Shown piece after piece: positions 36,537 to 45,745 of a stretch of DNA of 64,000 nt. Position numbers and translations under genes: made by a program. Position 1 is the first letter of the stretch, and each line of letters begins with the position of its first letter. The stretch spans positions 806,001 through 870,000 of the forward strand of contig NZ_JAHXZN010000001.1 of the NCBI RefSeq assembly GCF_019429485.1. Reading direction: 5' to 3'. Source of the stretch: Sphingomonas citri (GTDB lineage Bacteria > Pseudomonadota > Alphaproteobacteria > Sphingomonadales > Sphingomonadaceae). Below the pieces are notes generated by a model. That model worked only from the letters and a program-made list of their open reading frames with translations. It was not told the DNA's origin and did not search any database.

Positions 36537-37817
36537 TCACGCCTCGACGCGGCGCGAGAGCAGCGCGGCCACCGCGCGCGGCGTCCGCCGCACCGCACCG
36601 CCGTGCGCCATCGCCAGCGACAGGATCACCGGCACCGACCACAGCCGCGCGTACATGTGCGGGCTGGCGGCCGAGAAGATCAGGAAGGTCACCAGTACCG
36701 CCAGCACCAGCCCGGCGACGTCGCGCTCGCGCCGCAGCGTCGACAGCGCCACCATCACCAGCACCACCAGCATGCCGAGCCAGCCGAGCAGCGCGACCAA
36801 CCCGCCCTCGACCCAGACCAGTAGATACATATTGTGCACCGGCGCTTTCAGCTTGCTGATCACGCGATGCTGGTCGACGCCGACGCCGCTGAACGGGTGC
36901 TGCTCGATCATCGACCAGGCGTCGTCGATCAGCGCGACGCGGCCGGTGAACGTGCCGGCCTCGCTGATGTCGCCGTTCTCGATCGCGCCGGCGACTCGCT
37001 TGTTGAAGGTTTCGGGCAGCATCAGCCCGGTCTGGCTCACCACCAGCGCGGCGGCGAACAGCCCGCCGACCACCCAGCGCGGCAGCCGGATGCCCGCGAT
37101 CACGCCGAAGATCGCCAGCCCGATGGCTGCGCTGGAGAAAGCGGTGAAGGAGGCGGTCAGCAGTAGCGACACCAGCAGCACCGCGAAGGCGACCAGCATC
37201 GCCGCGGTGCGCAGCCGCCCGGCGCGCCACAGGAAAAGGACGAAGGGCAAGGTCATGGCGATCGCCGCGCCGTTCCAATTGGCATCGGTGGCAAACACGC
37301 CGAGCCGGCGATTACCCGAGAGGAAGTCGAGCCCGAGCACCTTGCGCGCGACCTCGAACGAGGCCTGGAACGAGACATAGATGAGGATGCCGAACGCCTC
37401 CATCGCCACCATCCCCGCCACCAGCGCGCGCGCCAGCGTGGTGGCGTAGGCGCGGCCATGGCCGGCGATCGCGAACGGCAGCACCACCCAGGCGAAGGCA
37501 TATTGCATGGCGACGATCAGCCAGCGCGACGGATCACGCGCGCCGAGCGAGGCGACCAGCAGCCCCGCCATCATCACCGTGAACGACATCAGCCACGCCG
37601 GCTGCAAGGCGCCGAACGGCTGCAGCGGGAGGCGGTGGCGCGAGGCGAGCAGGCCGAGGCCGAGCAGGAAGAGTAGGTCGCTCAGCGTGAACATGATGTC
37701 GAGCGAGGGTCGCCACGACAGATAGGAGGACAGCGCCACCGCGAGGATGATCGGCCGTGGCACCTCAGCGCCGGTCGCGCCCCGCGACCGCGACAACGGG
37801 AGCGCGGCGGCGGTCAC
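36537..37817 (-). CDS. O-antigen ligase/Wzy-like membrane polymerase
   Basis: A 426-residue polytopic protein (about 11 helices) of the Wzy_C/WaaL group. The large periplasmic loop has the TFTGRVALIDDAWSMIEQHP and GVGVDQHR region, where such enzymes carry the functional Arg/His residues. It probably polymerises undecaprenyl-linked repeat units or ligates a chain onto an acceptor. GTG start overlaps the acyltransferase stop (GTGA), so it is translated after that gene. Confidence 0.88.
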   Translation of the reverse strand: MTAAALPLSRSRGATGAEVPRPIILAVALSSYLSWRPSLDIMFTLSDLLFLLGLGLLASRHRLPLQPFGALQPAWLMSFTVMMAGLLVASLGARDPSRWLIVAMQYAFAWVVLPFAIAGHGRAYATTLARALVAGMVAMEAFGILIYVSFQASFEVARKVLGLDFLSGNRRLGVFATDANWNGAAIAMTLPFVLFLWRAGRLRTAAMLVAFAVLLVSLLLTASFTAFSSAAIGLAIFGVIAGIRLPRWVVGGLFAAALVVSQTGLMLPETFNKRVAGAIENGDISEAGTFTGRVALIDDAWSMIEQHPFSGVGVDQHRVISKLKAPVHNMYLLVWVEGGLVALLGWLGMLVVLVMVALSTLRRERDVAGLVLAVLVTFLIFSAASPHMYARLWSVPVILSLAMAHGGAVRRTPRAVAALLSRRVEA

Positions 37818-38935
37818 GCGCGCTGGGCCGTCATGGTGGCGTCGGTCGCCGCGTCACCGCGCGCGATCCGGTCGGCGCGATAGATGCGCTGGCGGAAGAA
37901 GCGCTCGTAGGGCCAGCGCTCGAGCCAGAGATGGACGACATGGCTCGCCACCAGCGACCCGCCCGCGACCAGCAGCGCGAAGGGCAGCATCGAGTGGAGC
38001 AGATCCTCGGTGAACAGGCCGTGGCGCACGAACAGCTTGCGCAGCGCGAGATAGATATAGGGGTGGACCAGGTACAGGCTGTAGCTGATCGTGCCGAGGT
38101 AGGCGAAGACGCGGTTGCCGAGCAGCCGCTCGGTCCAGCTCCCCGGCGCCACCGCGCAGTAGAAGTAGGTGGCGGTCGAGAGGATCAGCGGGACCACGAC
38201 CGGGTCGCGGAAATCGCGCCACCTATACTCGTAATGCGCGTGGCTCGCCAGCGCCGTCATCGCGGCGAAGGCGAGCAGCTCGACCCAGCGCGTCGCGCGG
38301 CTGCCGTCGGGATAGCGCCAGCGCAGCAGCCGGATGGCGACACCGGCGACGAAATAGAGCGCGATCGGGAACGCAAGCACGAAAGCCAGCGCCGCCGCCA
38401 CCGCCAGTGTTCCTGTCAGCCGGTCGCGCCGCTTCACCGCCAGGGTCACCACCGCGCAGGTGAGTGCGTAGAACATCACCTCGTAGCTCAGGCTCCAGGC
38501 GTTGGGAGTAAGCTGGTCGGTGCCGGTGAAGAGATTGGTGAAGGTGAAGCCCGCGACGACCGCCAACGGCGTGTTGATCTTGGGATAGGCGTCAGTCACC
38601 GCGTTGAGCGCGACGAACAGCACCGAGAGGACCGCGAAGAGCGGGTACAGGCGCAGCCCGCGCCGCAGCGCGAACTCGCCGGGGGCGTAGCGCAGCGAGC
38701 TCGGCAGGATGACGAAACCGCTGATGACGAAGAACAGCATCACGCCGAAGGTGGCGACGTGCCAGGGCGCCCGTGTGAGCGCGACATAGGTCGCGTTGTC
38801 GGCGTAGACGTGGCGCGCCGGGCCGCCGATGATGTGAGCGAACACCACCATCGCCGAGGCGAGCCCGCGCAGCCCGTGCGCGGCGACGACATGCTCGCCG
38901 CGCGCTCCCTTACCCACGACCGACGCCGACCTCAC
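37814..38935 (-). CDS. Membrane O-acyltransferase (acyltransferase-3 family)
   Basis: About 373 residues and 9-10 predicted membrane helices. HGLRGLASAMVVFAHI supplies the catalytic-type His-Arg region near the N-terminus; FFVISGFVI and SYSLYLVHPYIYLALR are typical of OafA/ExoZ-like proteins that add acetyl, succinyl or similar groups to glycans. GTG start 38935 is supported by TAGGAG eight bases upstream; the longer frame into the epimerase gene is shadow sequence. Together with the sulfotransferase and formyltransferase it suggests a heavily substituted polymer. Confidence 0.9.
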   Translation of the reverse strand: MRSASVVGKGARGEHVVAAHGLRGLASAMVVFAHIIGGPARHVYADNATYVALTRAPWHVATFGVMLFFVISGFVILPSSLRYAPGEFALRRGLRLYPLFAVLSVLFVALNAVTDAYPKINTPLAVVAGFTFTNLFTGTDQLTPNAWSLSYEVMFYALTCAVVTLAVKRRDRLTGTLAVAAALAFVLAFPIALYFVAGVAIRLLRWRYPDGSRATRWVELLAFAAMTALASHAHYEYRWRDFRDPVVVPLILSTATYFYCAVAPGSWTERLLGNRVFAYLGTISYSLYLVHPYIYLALRKLFVRHGLFTEDLLHSMLPFALLVAGGSLVASHVVHLWLERWPYERFFRQRIYRADRIARGDAATDATMTAQRA

Positions 38936-38945
38936 GCGCGCACTC

Positions 38946-39971
38946 CTAGCTGACGCCCCGGCTCGGCGCGGCGAGCGACACCGCCGGGGCGTCGTGCCCG
39001 CGCGCTGGCTGCGAGCGGAAATGATGATAAGCGTCGAACAGGATGTCGGCGTCGCGGCGGCTCGGCGACCAGTCGAGCGCGGCGCCGGTCGCGGCTGTGT
39101 CGAGCACATAATCCGCATCGGCGATCGCGAACTGTTCGGGGTAGAGCAGCGGCACGCCGGCCCGGTCCATCGTCGCCAGCGTACGCTGCACCAGCCTGGC
39201 GGGGGTCGGCAGCACGACCGAGCGCGAGCCCGCACGCGCGATCAGCGAGCGCAGCAAATCGCGCACCGTCGGCGGCTCGCTCGAGCCGAGATTGAACGGA
39301 CCCGGCGGCAGCCCACGGTCGGCGGCGCGGATCAGCGCGGTAACGCAATCCTCCACCGCGATCATCTGGTAGCGGTTGCGCCCGCTGCCGATCATCGGCA
39401 CCGGCAGCCCCAGCGCGATCAACCGGAACAGCTTGGCGAGAATGCCGAGCCGCCCCGCCCCCGCGATCAGCCGCGGGCGGAAGACGGTGGCGCGCAGCCC
39501 GAACTCGTCCGCCGCGGCGGCGATCAGCCGCTCCGCGCCCACCTTGCTGCGACCGTACGGCCCGATCGGCACCTGCTGATGCGTCGGCGGCACCGGGGTG
39601 TGGACGGGCACGCCATAGGTCATGTCGGTCGAGACGAAGAGCAACTGGCGCGTCCCGGCCGCGCGCATCGCCGCCAGCAGCGCGCGCGTGCCCTCGACGT
39701 TCACAGCGGCAAACCAGCCGTCGCGGTCGTGCCGCGGCACCGCGCCGTGGAACTGGCGCGCCGCGAGATGGTGCACCACGTCGTCGCGGCCGAGCCGGAG
39801 CCGCGCGAGGTCGTCGGTGCTCGCGACATCGCCGAGGACCACCTCGTCGATCGCGGCACGCGGCGCGACCTGGTCGAACACCGTGACCCGCTCGCCCCGC
39901 GCCGCCAGCGCGGCGGCGAGCCGCTCGCCGAGGAAGCCGGCGCCGCCGGTGATGACGTGGCGGCGGCTCAC
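38946..39971 (-). CDS. NAD-dependent epimerase/dehydratase (extended SDR)
   Basis: A 341-residue extended SDR: VITGGAGFLGERLAAALAA at the N-terminus, VHHLAARQF, VSTDMTYG, catalytic YGRSKVGAERL (Tyr-x3-Lys), FRPRLIAGAG, and FNLGSSEPPTVRDLL for sugar binding. It probably acts on a nucleotide sugar or a polyprenyl-linked sugar. GTG start overlaps the SMR-type gene stop (GTGA), placing it in an operon with the HAD-UbiA protein. Confidence 0.9.
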   Translation of the reverse strand: MSRRHVITGGAGFLGERLAAALAARGERVTVFDQVAPRAAIDEVVLGDVASTDDLARLRLGRDDVVHHLAARQFHGAVPRHDRDGWFAAVNVEGTRALLAAMRAAGTRQLLFVSTDMTYGVPVHTPVPPTHQQVPIGPYGRSKVGAERLIAAAADEFGLRATVFRPRLIAGAGRLGILAKLFRLIALGLPVPMIGSGRNRYQMIAVEDCVTALIRAADRGLPPGPFNLGSSEPPTVRDLLRSLIARAGSRSVVLPTPARLVQRTLATMDRAGVPLLYPEQFAIADADYVLDTAATGAALDWSPSRRDADILFDAYHHFRSQPARGHDAPAVSLAAPSRGVS

Positions 39972-40336
39972 GCCGTCTTCCCCACGACGAGCACGCCGAG
40001 GCAGATCAGCGCGATCCCGGCCGCCCGCGCCGGTCCCACGGTCTCGCTGAGGAACAGCACGCCCAGCACCGCGGCGAGAACATAACCCATCGACAGCATC
40101 GGATAGGCGACGCTCACCTGGGTCCGGCTCAGCACCACTAGCCACAGGCCGATGCTGGCGGCGTAGCAGGCCATGCCCGCCCACAGCCACGGGTTGGCGA
40201 CGAGGCTTGTGCCGAGCGCGATCGGCTCGGACAGCGCGGGGAGCGCGCGAAAGGTCATCGCCTTGCGCAGCGCCACCTGGGCGAGCGCGTTGAGCGAGAC
40301 GCTGACGACGATGAGAGCGAAGAGTGCCAGCGTCAC
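39968..40336 (-). CDS. Small SMR/EamA-type four-helix membrane protein (possible lipid-linked sugar flippase)
   Basis: About 122 residues with four hydrophobic helices (TLALFALIVVSVSLNALAQV; WLWAGMACYAASIGLWLVVL; YPMLSMGYVLAAVLGVLFL; AAGIALICLGVLVVG). This fits the ArnE/ArnF and SMR small transporters. In known operons such proteins flip undecaprenyl-phosphate sugars. It is flanked by translationally coupled genes on both sides (GTGA overlaps), so function on the HAD-UbiA product is a reasonable inference. The GTG start at 40336 is preceded by GGAGGAAGG. Confidence 0.82.
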   Translation of the reverse strand: MTLALFALIVVSVSLNALAQVALRKAMTFRALPALSEPIALGTSLVANPWLWAGMACYAASIGLWLVVLSRTQVSVAYPMLSMGYVLAAVLGVLFLSETVGPARAAGIALICLGVLVVGKTA

Positions 40337-41814
40337 GCGACCCTTCCTCCCACCGCGACGAGCCATAATCCCGCCACCGCGGCGGCATGCCACCAGCTCA
40401 CCCGATCGCGCAGCGCGAAGATCACCGGGTCGTCGTCGAGCGCGCCGCGGTGCGCGAGCAGCCAGACGCGCATGACCCACAGGCAGAGCACCGCCGGGAT
40501 CAGGTACAAGGCGCCGTCGAGCGCGTAGAGCCCGCTCGGCATCGCGTCGACCGACATATACATGACCATGACCAGCACCGAGACGACGCCGGCGGCGACG
40601 CCGAGCGCGAGCGTCAGCGGCTCATCGCCGGGGAGATAGCCGCGACCGTGCACCGGCCGCCCGCTGCGCGCCGCCTGCACCAGCTCGGCCGAGCGCTTCG
40701 CCAGCGCGAGCGAGAGGAACAGCGTCGCGGTGAAGGTCGCCAGCCACAGCGAGACAGGATGGCCGATTACCACCATGCCGGCGACGACGCGCAGCGTGAA
40801 CAGCGCGGCGATGGCGGCGACGTCGACCAGCGGCTCGCGCTTGAGCCGGAAGGAGTAGAGCAACGTGAGGGCGGCGTAGCAGGACAGTGCCGCGCCGAAC
40901 GCGGGCGCGAGCAGCCAGCCGGCGATCAGCCCGGCGCCCAGCAGCCCCGCCGCGAGCGGCACCGCGGCGGCGAGCGGGATCAGGCCGGCGGCGAGCGCGC
41001 GATAGCGCTTGCTCGGGTGGCGGCGGTCGGCCGAGAGATCGGCGAGGTCGTTGATCAGATAGGTCGCGGAAGCCACGACGCCGAACAACACGAAGGCGGC
41101 GAGCGCCTGGAGCAGCAGCGCCGGCGCGACGAACTCATGGCTCAGCACGATCGGCGCGAGCACGAGCAGGTTCTTGCTCCACTGGTGGAGGCGGAGCGCC
41201 TTCACCCAGTCGCGTGCGCGCACCGGACGGCGCGGCAGCAACTCGGGCACGATCCGCTCGTGCGCGAGCCGCCGCGCCACGCCGCGCCGGTCCCCCGCCA
41301 GCAGCGCGGCATCCGCGCGACGCCACACGGGCAGGTCGGCCAGGCTGTCGCCGACATAGTCGAAGCCGTTCGGGAAGCGCCGCGCGAGCGCCTCGGCCTT
41401 GGCCTCTGCCTTGAGGTTCGCCGCGCCGTCGCTGCCGGTCGCGCTGTCGAACAGCCCGGTCGCGGCGGCCACGCCGTCGGCGATGAGCTGGTCGGCGGCG
41501 GTGACGAGATGGACCTCGCCGCCCGAGGCACGCCGACGCGCGATCGCCTCGACCACCGCCGGATCGAGCGGCAGCGCCTCGCAGTCGAGACCGGCGTGGA
41601 GCATCGCGGCGCGCTTGAAGGCAGCACGGCCCTGCCCCAGCGCGCGCGCCACCGTCGGGACCCGCCGGGGATAGCGGAAGACGAGCGTGACCAGGCACTC
41701 GTGCAGCGTGTCGGTCCGCACCAAGCTATGGTCGAGATCGACGACGAGCGGGCGGGATCGCGCCGGGGCGTCGCCCCGCACCTCCGCCATCGCCAGAGCC
41801 GTCCCGTCGTCCAT
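40333..41814 (-). CDS. HAD phosphatase fused to UbiA-type prenyltransferase (DPPR-synthase-like)
   Basis: 493 residues. The N-terminal HAD domain (about 20-200) opens with VVDLDHSLVRTDTLHE and includes VGDSLADLPVW. The C-terminal UbiA domain (about 205-493, ~9 helices) has the prenyl-diphosphate Asp-rich motif NDLADLSADRRHPSKRYRAL and LLYSFRLKREPLVDV. The HPSKR and YSFRLK wording matches the decaprenyl-phosphate 5-phosphoribosyltransferase branch, which moves phosphoribose from PRPP to polyprenyl phosphate. The HAD half could then remove the 5-phosphate, which would make a lipid-linked pentose. No DprE1-like oxidase is present, so the final sugar is unknown. Confidence 0.85.
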   Translation of the reverse strand: MDDGTALAMAEVRGDAPARSRPLVVDLDHSLVRTDTLHECLVTLVFRYPRRVPTVARALGQGRAAFKRAAMLHAGLDCEALPLDPAVVEAIARRRASGGEVHLVTAADQLIADGVAAATGLFDSATGSDGAANLKAEAKAEALARRFPNGFDYVGDSLADLPVWRRADAALLAGDRRGVARRLAHERIVPELLPRRPVRARDWVKALRLHQWSKNLLVLAPIVLSHEFVAPALLLQALAAFVLFGVVASATYLINDLADLSADRRHPSKRYRALAAGLIPLAAAVPLAAGLLGAGLIAGWLLAPAFGAALSCYAALTLLYSFRLKREPLVDVAAIAALFTLRVVAGMVVIGHPVSLWLATFTATLFLSLALAKRSAELVQAARSGRPVHGRGYLPGDEPLTLALGVAAGVVSVLVMVMYMSVDAMPSGLYALDGALYLIPAVLCLWVMRVWLLAHRGALDDDPVIFALRDRVSWWHAAAVAGLWLVAVGGRVA

Positions 41815-42022
41815 CGGCTGCCCCCAACCCTTCGTCCCCGCGGCGACGATGCGAGATCGCGCCGGCGAAGTCGCACGGTCAGGCGGGTAAAACCGGGCGC
41901 AACCGGGCTAATGCGATCGATGCCCGCTACCACCAATGATCGCGCGTCCGCTCCGCTCGCGCGCTTCGTCTCGTGGCGACATCCGATACGATCGCGACGA
42001 ACACGCGGTCGGGGGCGGATGA

Positions 42023-43630
42023 ATGGCGAGTGTGGCTGCGGCGATAGTACCGGCGCGCGTGGGCAAGGCGACGCGATCGCGCGCGCTGCTCGCGGCGATG
42101 GTGGCGATCGGGCTGGCGTTGGTCGGGCTGTTCGGCCGGCTGATGACCTATCCGCTGCGCCACGACGAGCAGATGTACCTGCCGATCGCCACCATGCTGG
42201 CGCGCGGCCGGCTCTACGACGATTACGGCTTCAACAATTTGCCCAATCTGCCGCTGCTGATGCACGCGGTGCTGCGCGTGACCGGCGCGGAGCAAGTGCT
42301 GCTCGCCGGGCGGCTGACGATCTTCGCCGGCTGGCTGGTGGCGGCGACGGCGATGCTGCTGCTGGTGCGGCGGCTCACCCGCTCGTGGCCGCTCGGGGCG
42401 CTCGCCGCGCTGCTGCTGCTCACCCATCCGCTGCTGCTCGGCCCGGCGGGGATGCTGGTCACCAACAACTTCCTGCCGCTCGCCTTCGTGCTGATGGCGA
42501 CCTACCTGCTGATCGCCGGCGCCGATCGCGACGTCCCCGCGCCGCTGCTGGTGGCAGCGAGCGGGCTGTGCCTCGGCGTCGCCGCGGGCTTCAAGGCCAA
42601 TTACGTCTTCGCGCTGCCGCCGTTCGCGCTCGCCGCGCTGCTGGCCCCGGCGCGGCTGCCGCTGATGACGCGTATGCGGCGGGTGACCTTACCCTTCGTC
42701 GCGGGCGGGATTATCGGCGCGCTGCCGCCGCTGATCTATCTCACGAAAGACCCGAGCGGCTTCGTCACGCACGTGCTCGGCTACCATAGCGGCCCCCACG
42801 TCGCATATTGGACCGCCAACGCCGATCTCGACGGCGCCAAGATCCTCGACCTGCCCGGCAAGCTCGTGCTCGCCGTCAAGGTGTGGCTGATCTCGTCCGC
42901 CGGCCTGATCGCCGTCGCGCTTCTGCTCGCGGCGACCGCGGCGTGGCGGCTGCGCGGCTATGGCGCGGCGCGGGTGCGCTGGCCGCACCGACTGATCGTC
43001 GCGCTGCTCGTGGGCGGCCTGCTGGTGTCCTTCGTGCCCAGCCCCGCCTTCCCGCAATATTACGCGCCGCCGGTCCCCTTCGCGATCGCGCTGGCGGTCA
43101 CGCTGGCGGGCCGGATCAAGGGCCGCGCCCGCGCCGCCGCGCTGCTGCTGCTGCTCGGCGCGCTGCTGCTGTCGGCGCCGCGGCTGGCGCTCGGCTGGCC
43201 CGATGCGGTGCGCAGCGCGCGCTGGACCGGCACGGTGACGCACGATCAGGGGCAGCGCCTCGCCGCGCTGCTCCGCGCCGAGCGCCGCGGTGCGACGATC
43301 GCGACGCTGGCACCGCTCTACGCGGTCGAGGGTGGGCTGGCCGTGCCGGCGGCGCTCGCCACCGGGCCGCTGGTGTACCGGGTCGGCGACTACGTGCCGC
43401 TGCGGCAGCGCCGCCATTATGCGAACTGGGTATCGCCGACCACGATCGACGAGCTGCTCGCCGCGTCGCCGCCGGCGGCGGTGCTGGTCGGGTTCGAGGG
43501 TAAGCTGGACGGGCCGCTCGCCTCGTTCGCACGATCGCGCCGGTACCGCCGGGTCACACTGCCGTGGCTCAGCGACCGCTACGGCAGCGGTACGCTCTAT
43601 CTGGCGCCGGCGGCCAGCATCTCGTCGTAG
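42023..43630 (+). CDS. GT-C/GT39-like membrane glycosyltransferase
   Basis: A 535-residue polytopic protein (about 11 helices). Near the N-terminus a luminal-type loop RLMTYPLRHDEQMYLP contains the Asp-Glu pair expected for polyprenyl-phosphate-sugar-dependent GT-C enzymes. The C-terminal ~120 residues form a soluble domain. It would use a polyprenyl-phosphate sugar donor on the periplasmic side, which fits the adjacent HAD-UbiA/SMR genes transcribed in the other direction. The last 34 bases overlap the convergent GT4 gene. Confidence 0.85.
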   Translation: MASVAAAIVPARVGKATRSRALLAAMVAIGLALVGLFGRLMTYPLRHDEQMYLPIATMLARGRLYDDYGFNNLPNLPLLMHAVLRVTGAEQVLLAGRLTIFAGWLVAATAMLLLVRRLTRSWPLGALAALLLLTHPLLLGPAGMLVTNNFLPLAFVLMATYLLIAGADRDVPAPLLVAASGLCLGVAAGFKANYVFALPPFALAALLAPARLPLMTRMRRVTLPFVAGGIIGALPPLIYLTKDPSGFVTHVLGYHSGPHVAYWTANADLDGAKILDLPGKLVLAVKVWLISSAGLIAVALLLAATAAWRLRGYGAARVRWPHRLIVALLVGGLLVSFVPSPAFPQYYAPPVPFAIALAVTLAGRIKGRARAAALLLLLGALLLSAPRLALGWPDAVRSARWTGTVTHDQGQRLAALLRAERRGATIATLAPLYAVEGGLAVPAALATGPLVYRVGDYVPLRQRRHYANWVSPTTIDELLAASPPAAVLVGFEGKLDGPLASFARSRRYRRVTLPWLSDRYGSGTLYLAPAASISS

Positions 43631-44742
43631 ACCGCCATGATCGCGTCGGCATGCGCCTGCTCGCCGAAGCGCGCGCGCGCGTCGGTCGCGGCGTCGCGCG
43701 CGATCCGCGCCGCGAGCGCCGGCTCGCCCAACACGCGCGCGCAGCCGTCCGCGAGCGCGACGGCGTCCTCGGCCGCCACCAACAGCCCGGTGCGCTCGTG
43801 CGCGATCGCCTCGACGTTGCCGCCCGACCGAGTCGCCACCACCGGCGTGCCGACCAGCATGGCCTCCACCAGGGTGCGGCCGAACGGCTCGTCCACCGCG
43901 GGCACCATCAGCACGTCGCTCGCCGCCAGCCAATAGGCGCCTGGGGTACGGTGACCGAGCAGGTGGATCCGGTCCGCCACGCCCGCCACGGCGGCGCGCG
44001 CGCGCACCTGCTCGTCCATGCCGTCGAGTGCCTCACCGAACATCACGCCGGCGACGTCGAGCTCGGGCCGGCGCGCCTTGAGGGCGGCGATCGCGTCGAC
44101 GAACAGCAGCGGGCGCTTCCGCTCGATCATCACCCCGGCGTAGGCGACGTAGCGCGTCCCGCCGCCCGGCGGGATCAGCGCGGCGAGCGCGGCGCGCGCC
44201 TCGGCGCGGTCATGCTGCATGTGATGGTCGAACGGGCTGCGGATCACGCGCGTGCGCGCCGCGGCGGAGTAGCGCCCCGGCTTCGGCGCGGAGAAGGCCG
44301 ACACCGACACGACCCGGTCGGCGAGCAGCGGCGCGACCACGCGAAGCCCCATCGCGTCCGGCGCCCCGCGGTGGTGCCACAGCAGCCGCGCCCGCGCGAG
44401 CTTGGCGGCGAGCCCCCAGGTCGCGTGGCTGCGCCCGTCGTTGCTGTGGACGATGCCGATCCCGCGCGCGCGCAGATAGTCGCGCAGCCGCAGCGAGGTG
44501 GCGACCAGTCGCGCCGCCCCGGCGGGGGACACGGCGCGGCCGTGCACCAACTCGGGCGACAGCGGCGCGGGTTCGGTCGCGATCCCGGCCTCGGCGAAGA
44601 AGCGCGCCATCGCGCCGTCGGGGTGCTGCAACAGCACCAGCGGCGTGTAGCGCGCGCGATCGAGCCGCCGGATCAGCCCGGCGGCCGAGACGTGGCTGCC
44701 GCCGATCAGGTCACCGACGAACGGAAAACAGACCGTCGTCAC
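43597..44742 (-). CDS. GT4 glycosyltransferase
   Basis: A 381-residue GT-B enzyme: VCFPFVGDLIGGSHVSAAGL, VHSNDGRSHATWGLAAKL, VMFGEALDGMD, LMVPAVDEPFGRTLVEAML and NVEAIAHERTGLLV, which carries the nucleotide-sugar-binding Glu. Sits three bases after the methyltransferase stop (TGA-GTG), so the pair is co-translated. Its 3' end overlaps the convergent GT-C gene by 34 bases. Confidence 0.9.
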   Translation of the reverse strand: MTTVCFPFVGDLIGGSHVSAAGLIRRLDRARYTPLVLLQHPDGAMARFFAEAGIATEPAPLSPELVHGRAVSPAGAARLVATSLRLRDYLRARGIGIVHSNDGRSHATWGLAAKLARARLLWHHRGAPDAMGLRVVAPLLADRVVSVSAFSAPKPGRYSAAARTRVIRSPFDHHMQHDRAEARAALAALIPPGGGTRYVAYAGVMIERKRPLLFVDAIAALKARRPELDVAGVMFGEALDGMDEQVRARAAVAGVADRIHLLGHRTPGAYWLAASDVLMVPAVDEPFGRTLVEAMLVGTPVVATRSGGNVEAIAHERTGLLVAAEDAVALADGCARVLGEPALAARIARDAATDARARFGEQAHADAIMAVYDEMLAAGAR

Positions 44743-45612
44743 TCACTTGTTCCAGGCGGGCAGTGATGCCTCCAGCGCGAGCCACTCGGCCTCGGCGCCG
44801 CCGTTGAAGCGATCCGCGATCTCGAGCCGCGCGCCGTCGTCCGAGACGCGGAACAGCGTCGCGACGTGGCGCCGCTTGAGCGTCCGCGCCAGCAGCAGCC
44901 ACGCGCCCGGACCCGAGAGATAGCTCACCGTATGCGCGATGCCGAGCCGCAATTGCTCGACGTTGAAATAGCCGGGATGCAGCAGGTTGGCGACGCGCAC
45001 CAGGTCGAAACGGCGGTGATAGGCCGCGGTCGGCGCGAAGATGTCGTTGCACTCGATCGTCACGCGCGGGCGCTCGGCCAGCCGCGGGCTGACGAGCCGC
45101 ACCGCGCTGGCACCGGAGGCGCCCGCCGCGACCAGCCGCCGCGCGCGCCCGCCGAGCGTGGCGTTGAGCGCACTGCGTACGCCGCGCATCCCGGTGTAGC
45201 GGTCGGCGCGGCGGAACCACGGGCGAACCGGCAGGCCGAACAGATCGTGCTGGATGGGCGCGCCGCCGTCGTCGAGCAGCGTCCGCACTCCCGGTAGCAC
45301 GCGGACGAGATGCCCGCTGACCGACCGGTCGGTCCCCGTCACGCGCGCGTCGATCCCGGCCTCGCGAAGCCGGTCGTACAGCGCCAGCGTCGTCGTGCCC
45401 GAGGAGACGCCGATGTCGAGCACCTCGCGGATCGGTCGCGCCGACTGGCGCAGCAGCGCGATACAGGCGGCGTCGAGATCGGCGAAACGATCGTGCGCGG
45501 TCGTCTTGTACGTGGCATTATCGGTGCGCAGCTCGTTGAAGAAGCTGTCCTCCTGCGCGGGCCAGATCTCCTTCGGATCGGCCGCGAAGAAGCGCGCTGC
45601 GGTCATCGGCAT
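44743..45612 (-). CDS. Class I SAM-dependent methyltransferase-like protein
   Basis: About 289 residues. The SAM-binding glycine motif REVLDIGVSSGTTTLALYD and a following acidic strand (VTGTDRSVSG) indicate a class I methyltransferase, possibly modifying a sugar or a lipid-linked intermediate. The middle region (ECNDIFAPTAAY, DLVRVANLLHPGYF) resembles the catalytic loops. The ATG of MPMTAARFF follows GGGGGGACT; longer frames are shadow. The product could also be a non-catalytic methyltransferase-fold protein; substrate unknown. Confidence 0.8.
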   Translation of the reverse strand: MPMTAARFFAADPKEIWPAQEDSFFNELRTDNATYKTTAHDRFADLDAACIALLRQSARPIREVLDIGVSSGTTTLALYDRLREAGIDARVTGTDRSVSGHLVRVLPGVRTLLDDGGAPIQHDLFGLPVRPWFRRADRYTGMRGVRSALNATLGGRARRLVAAGASGASAVRLVSPRLAERPRVTIECNDIFAPTAAYHRRFDLVRVANLLHPGYFNVEQLRLGIAHTVSYLSGPGAWLLLARTLKRRHVATLFRVSDDGARLEIADRFNGGAEAEWLALEASLPAWNK

Positions 45613-45745
45613 GTTCAGTCCCCCCGGTCGCCGCGATCCTAGCAAAGCCGTCGTCGCGACCGGGCGGCGATTCGGGATTACGCCCGCGGGACGCCGCCGC
45701 GACCGCCCGCATGCGCTAGAACGGGTCCGTATGAGGGGGACGGGC

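Noticed and set aside
38946..39971. Calling the epimerase a DprE2-type enzyme of a decaprenyl-arabinose pathway
   Set aside because: It is an extended SDR with YGRSK and nucleotide-sugar features, not a classical DprE2-like SDR. No DprE1 flavoprotein is nearby.
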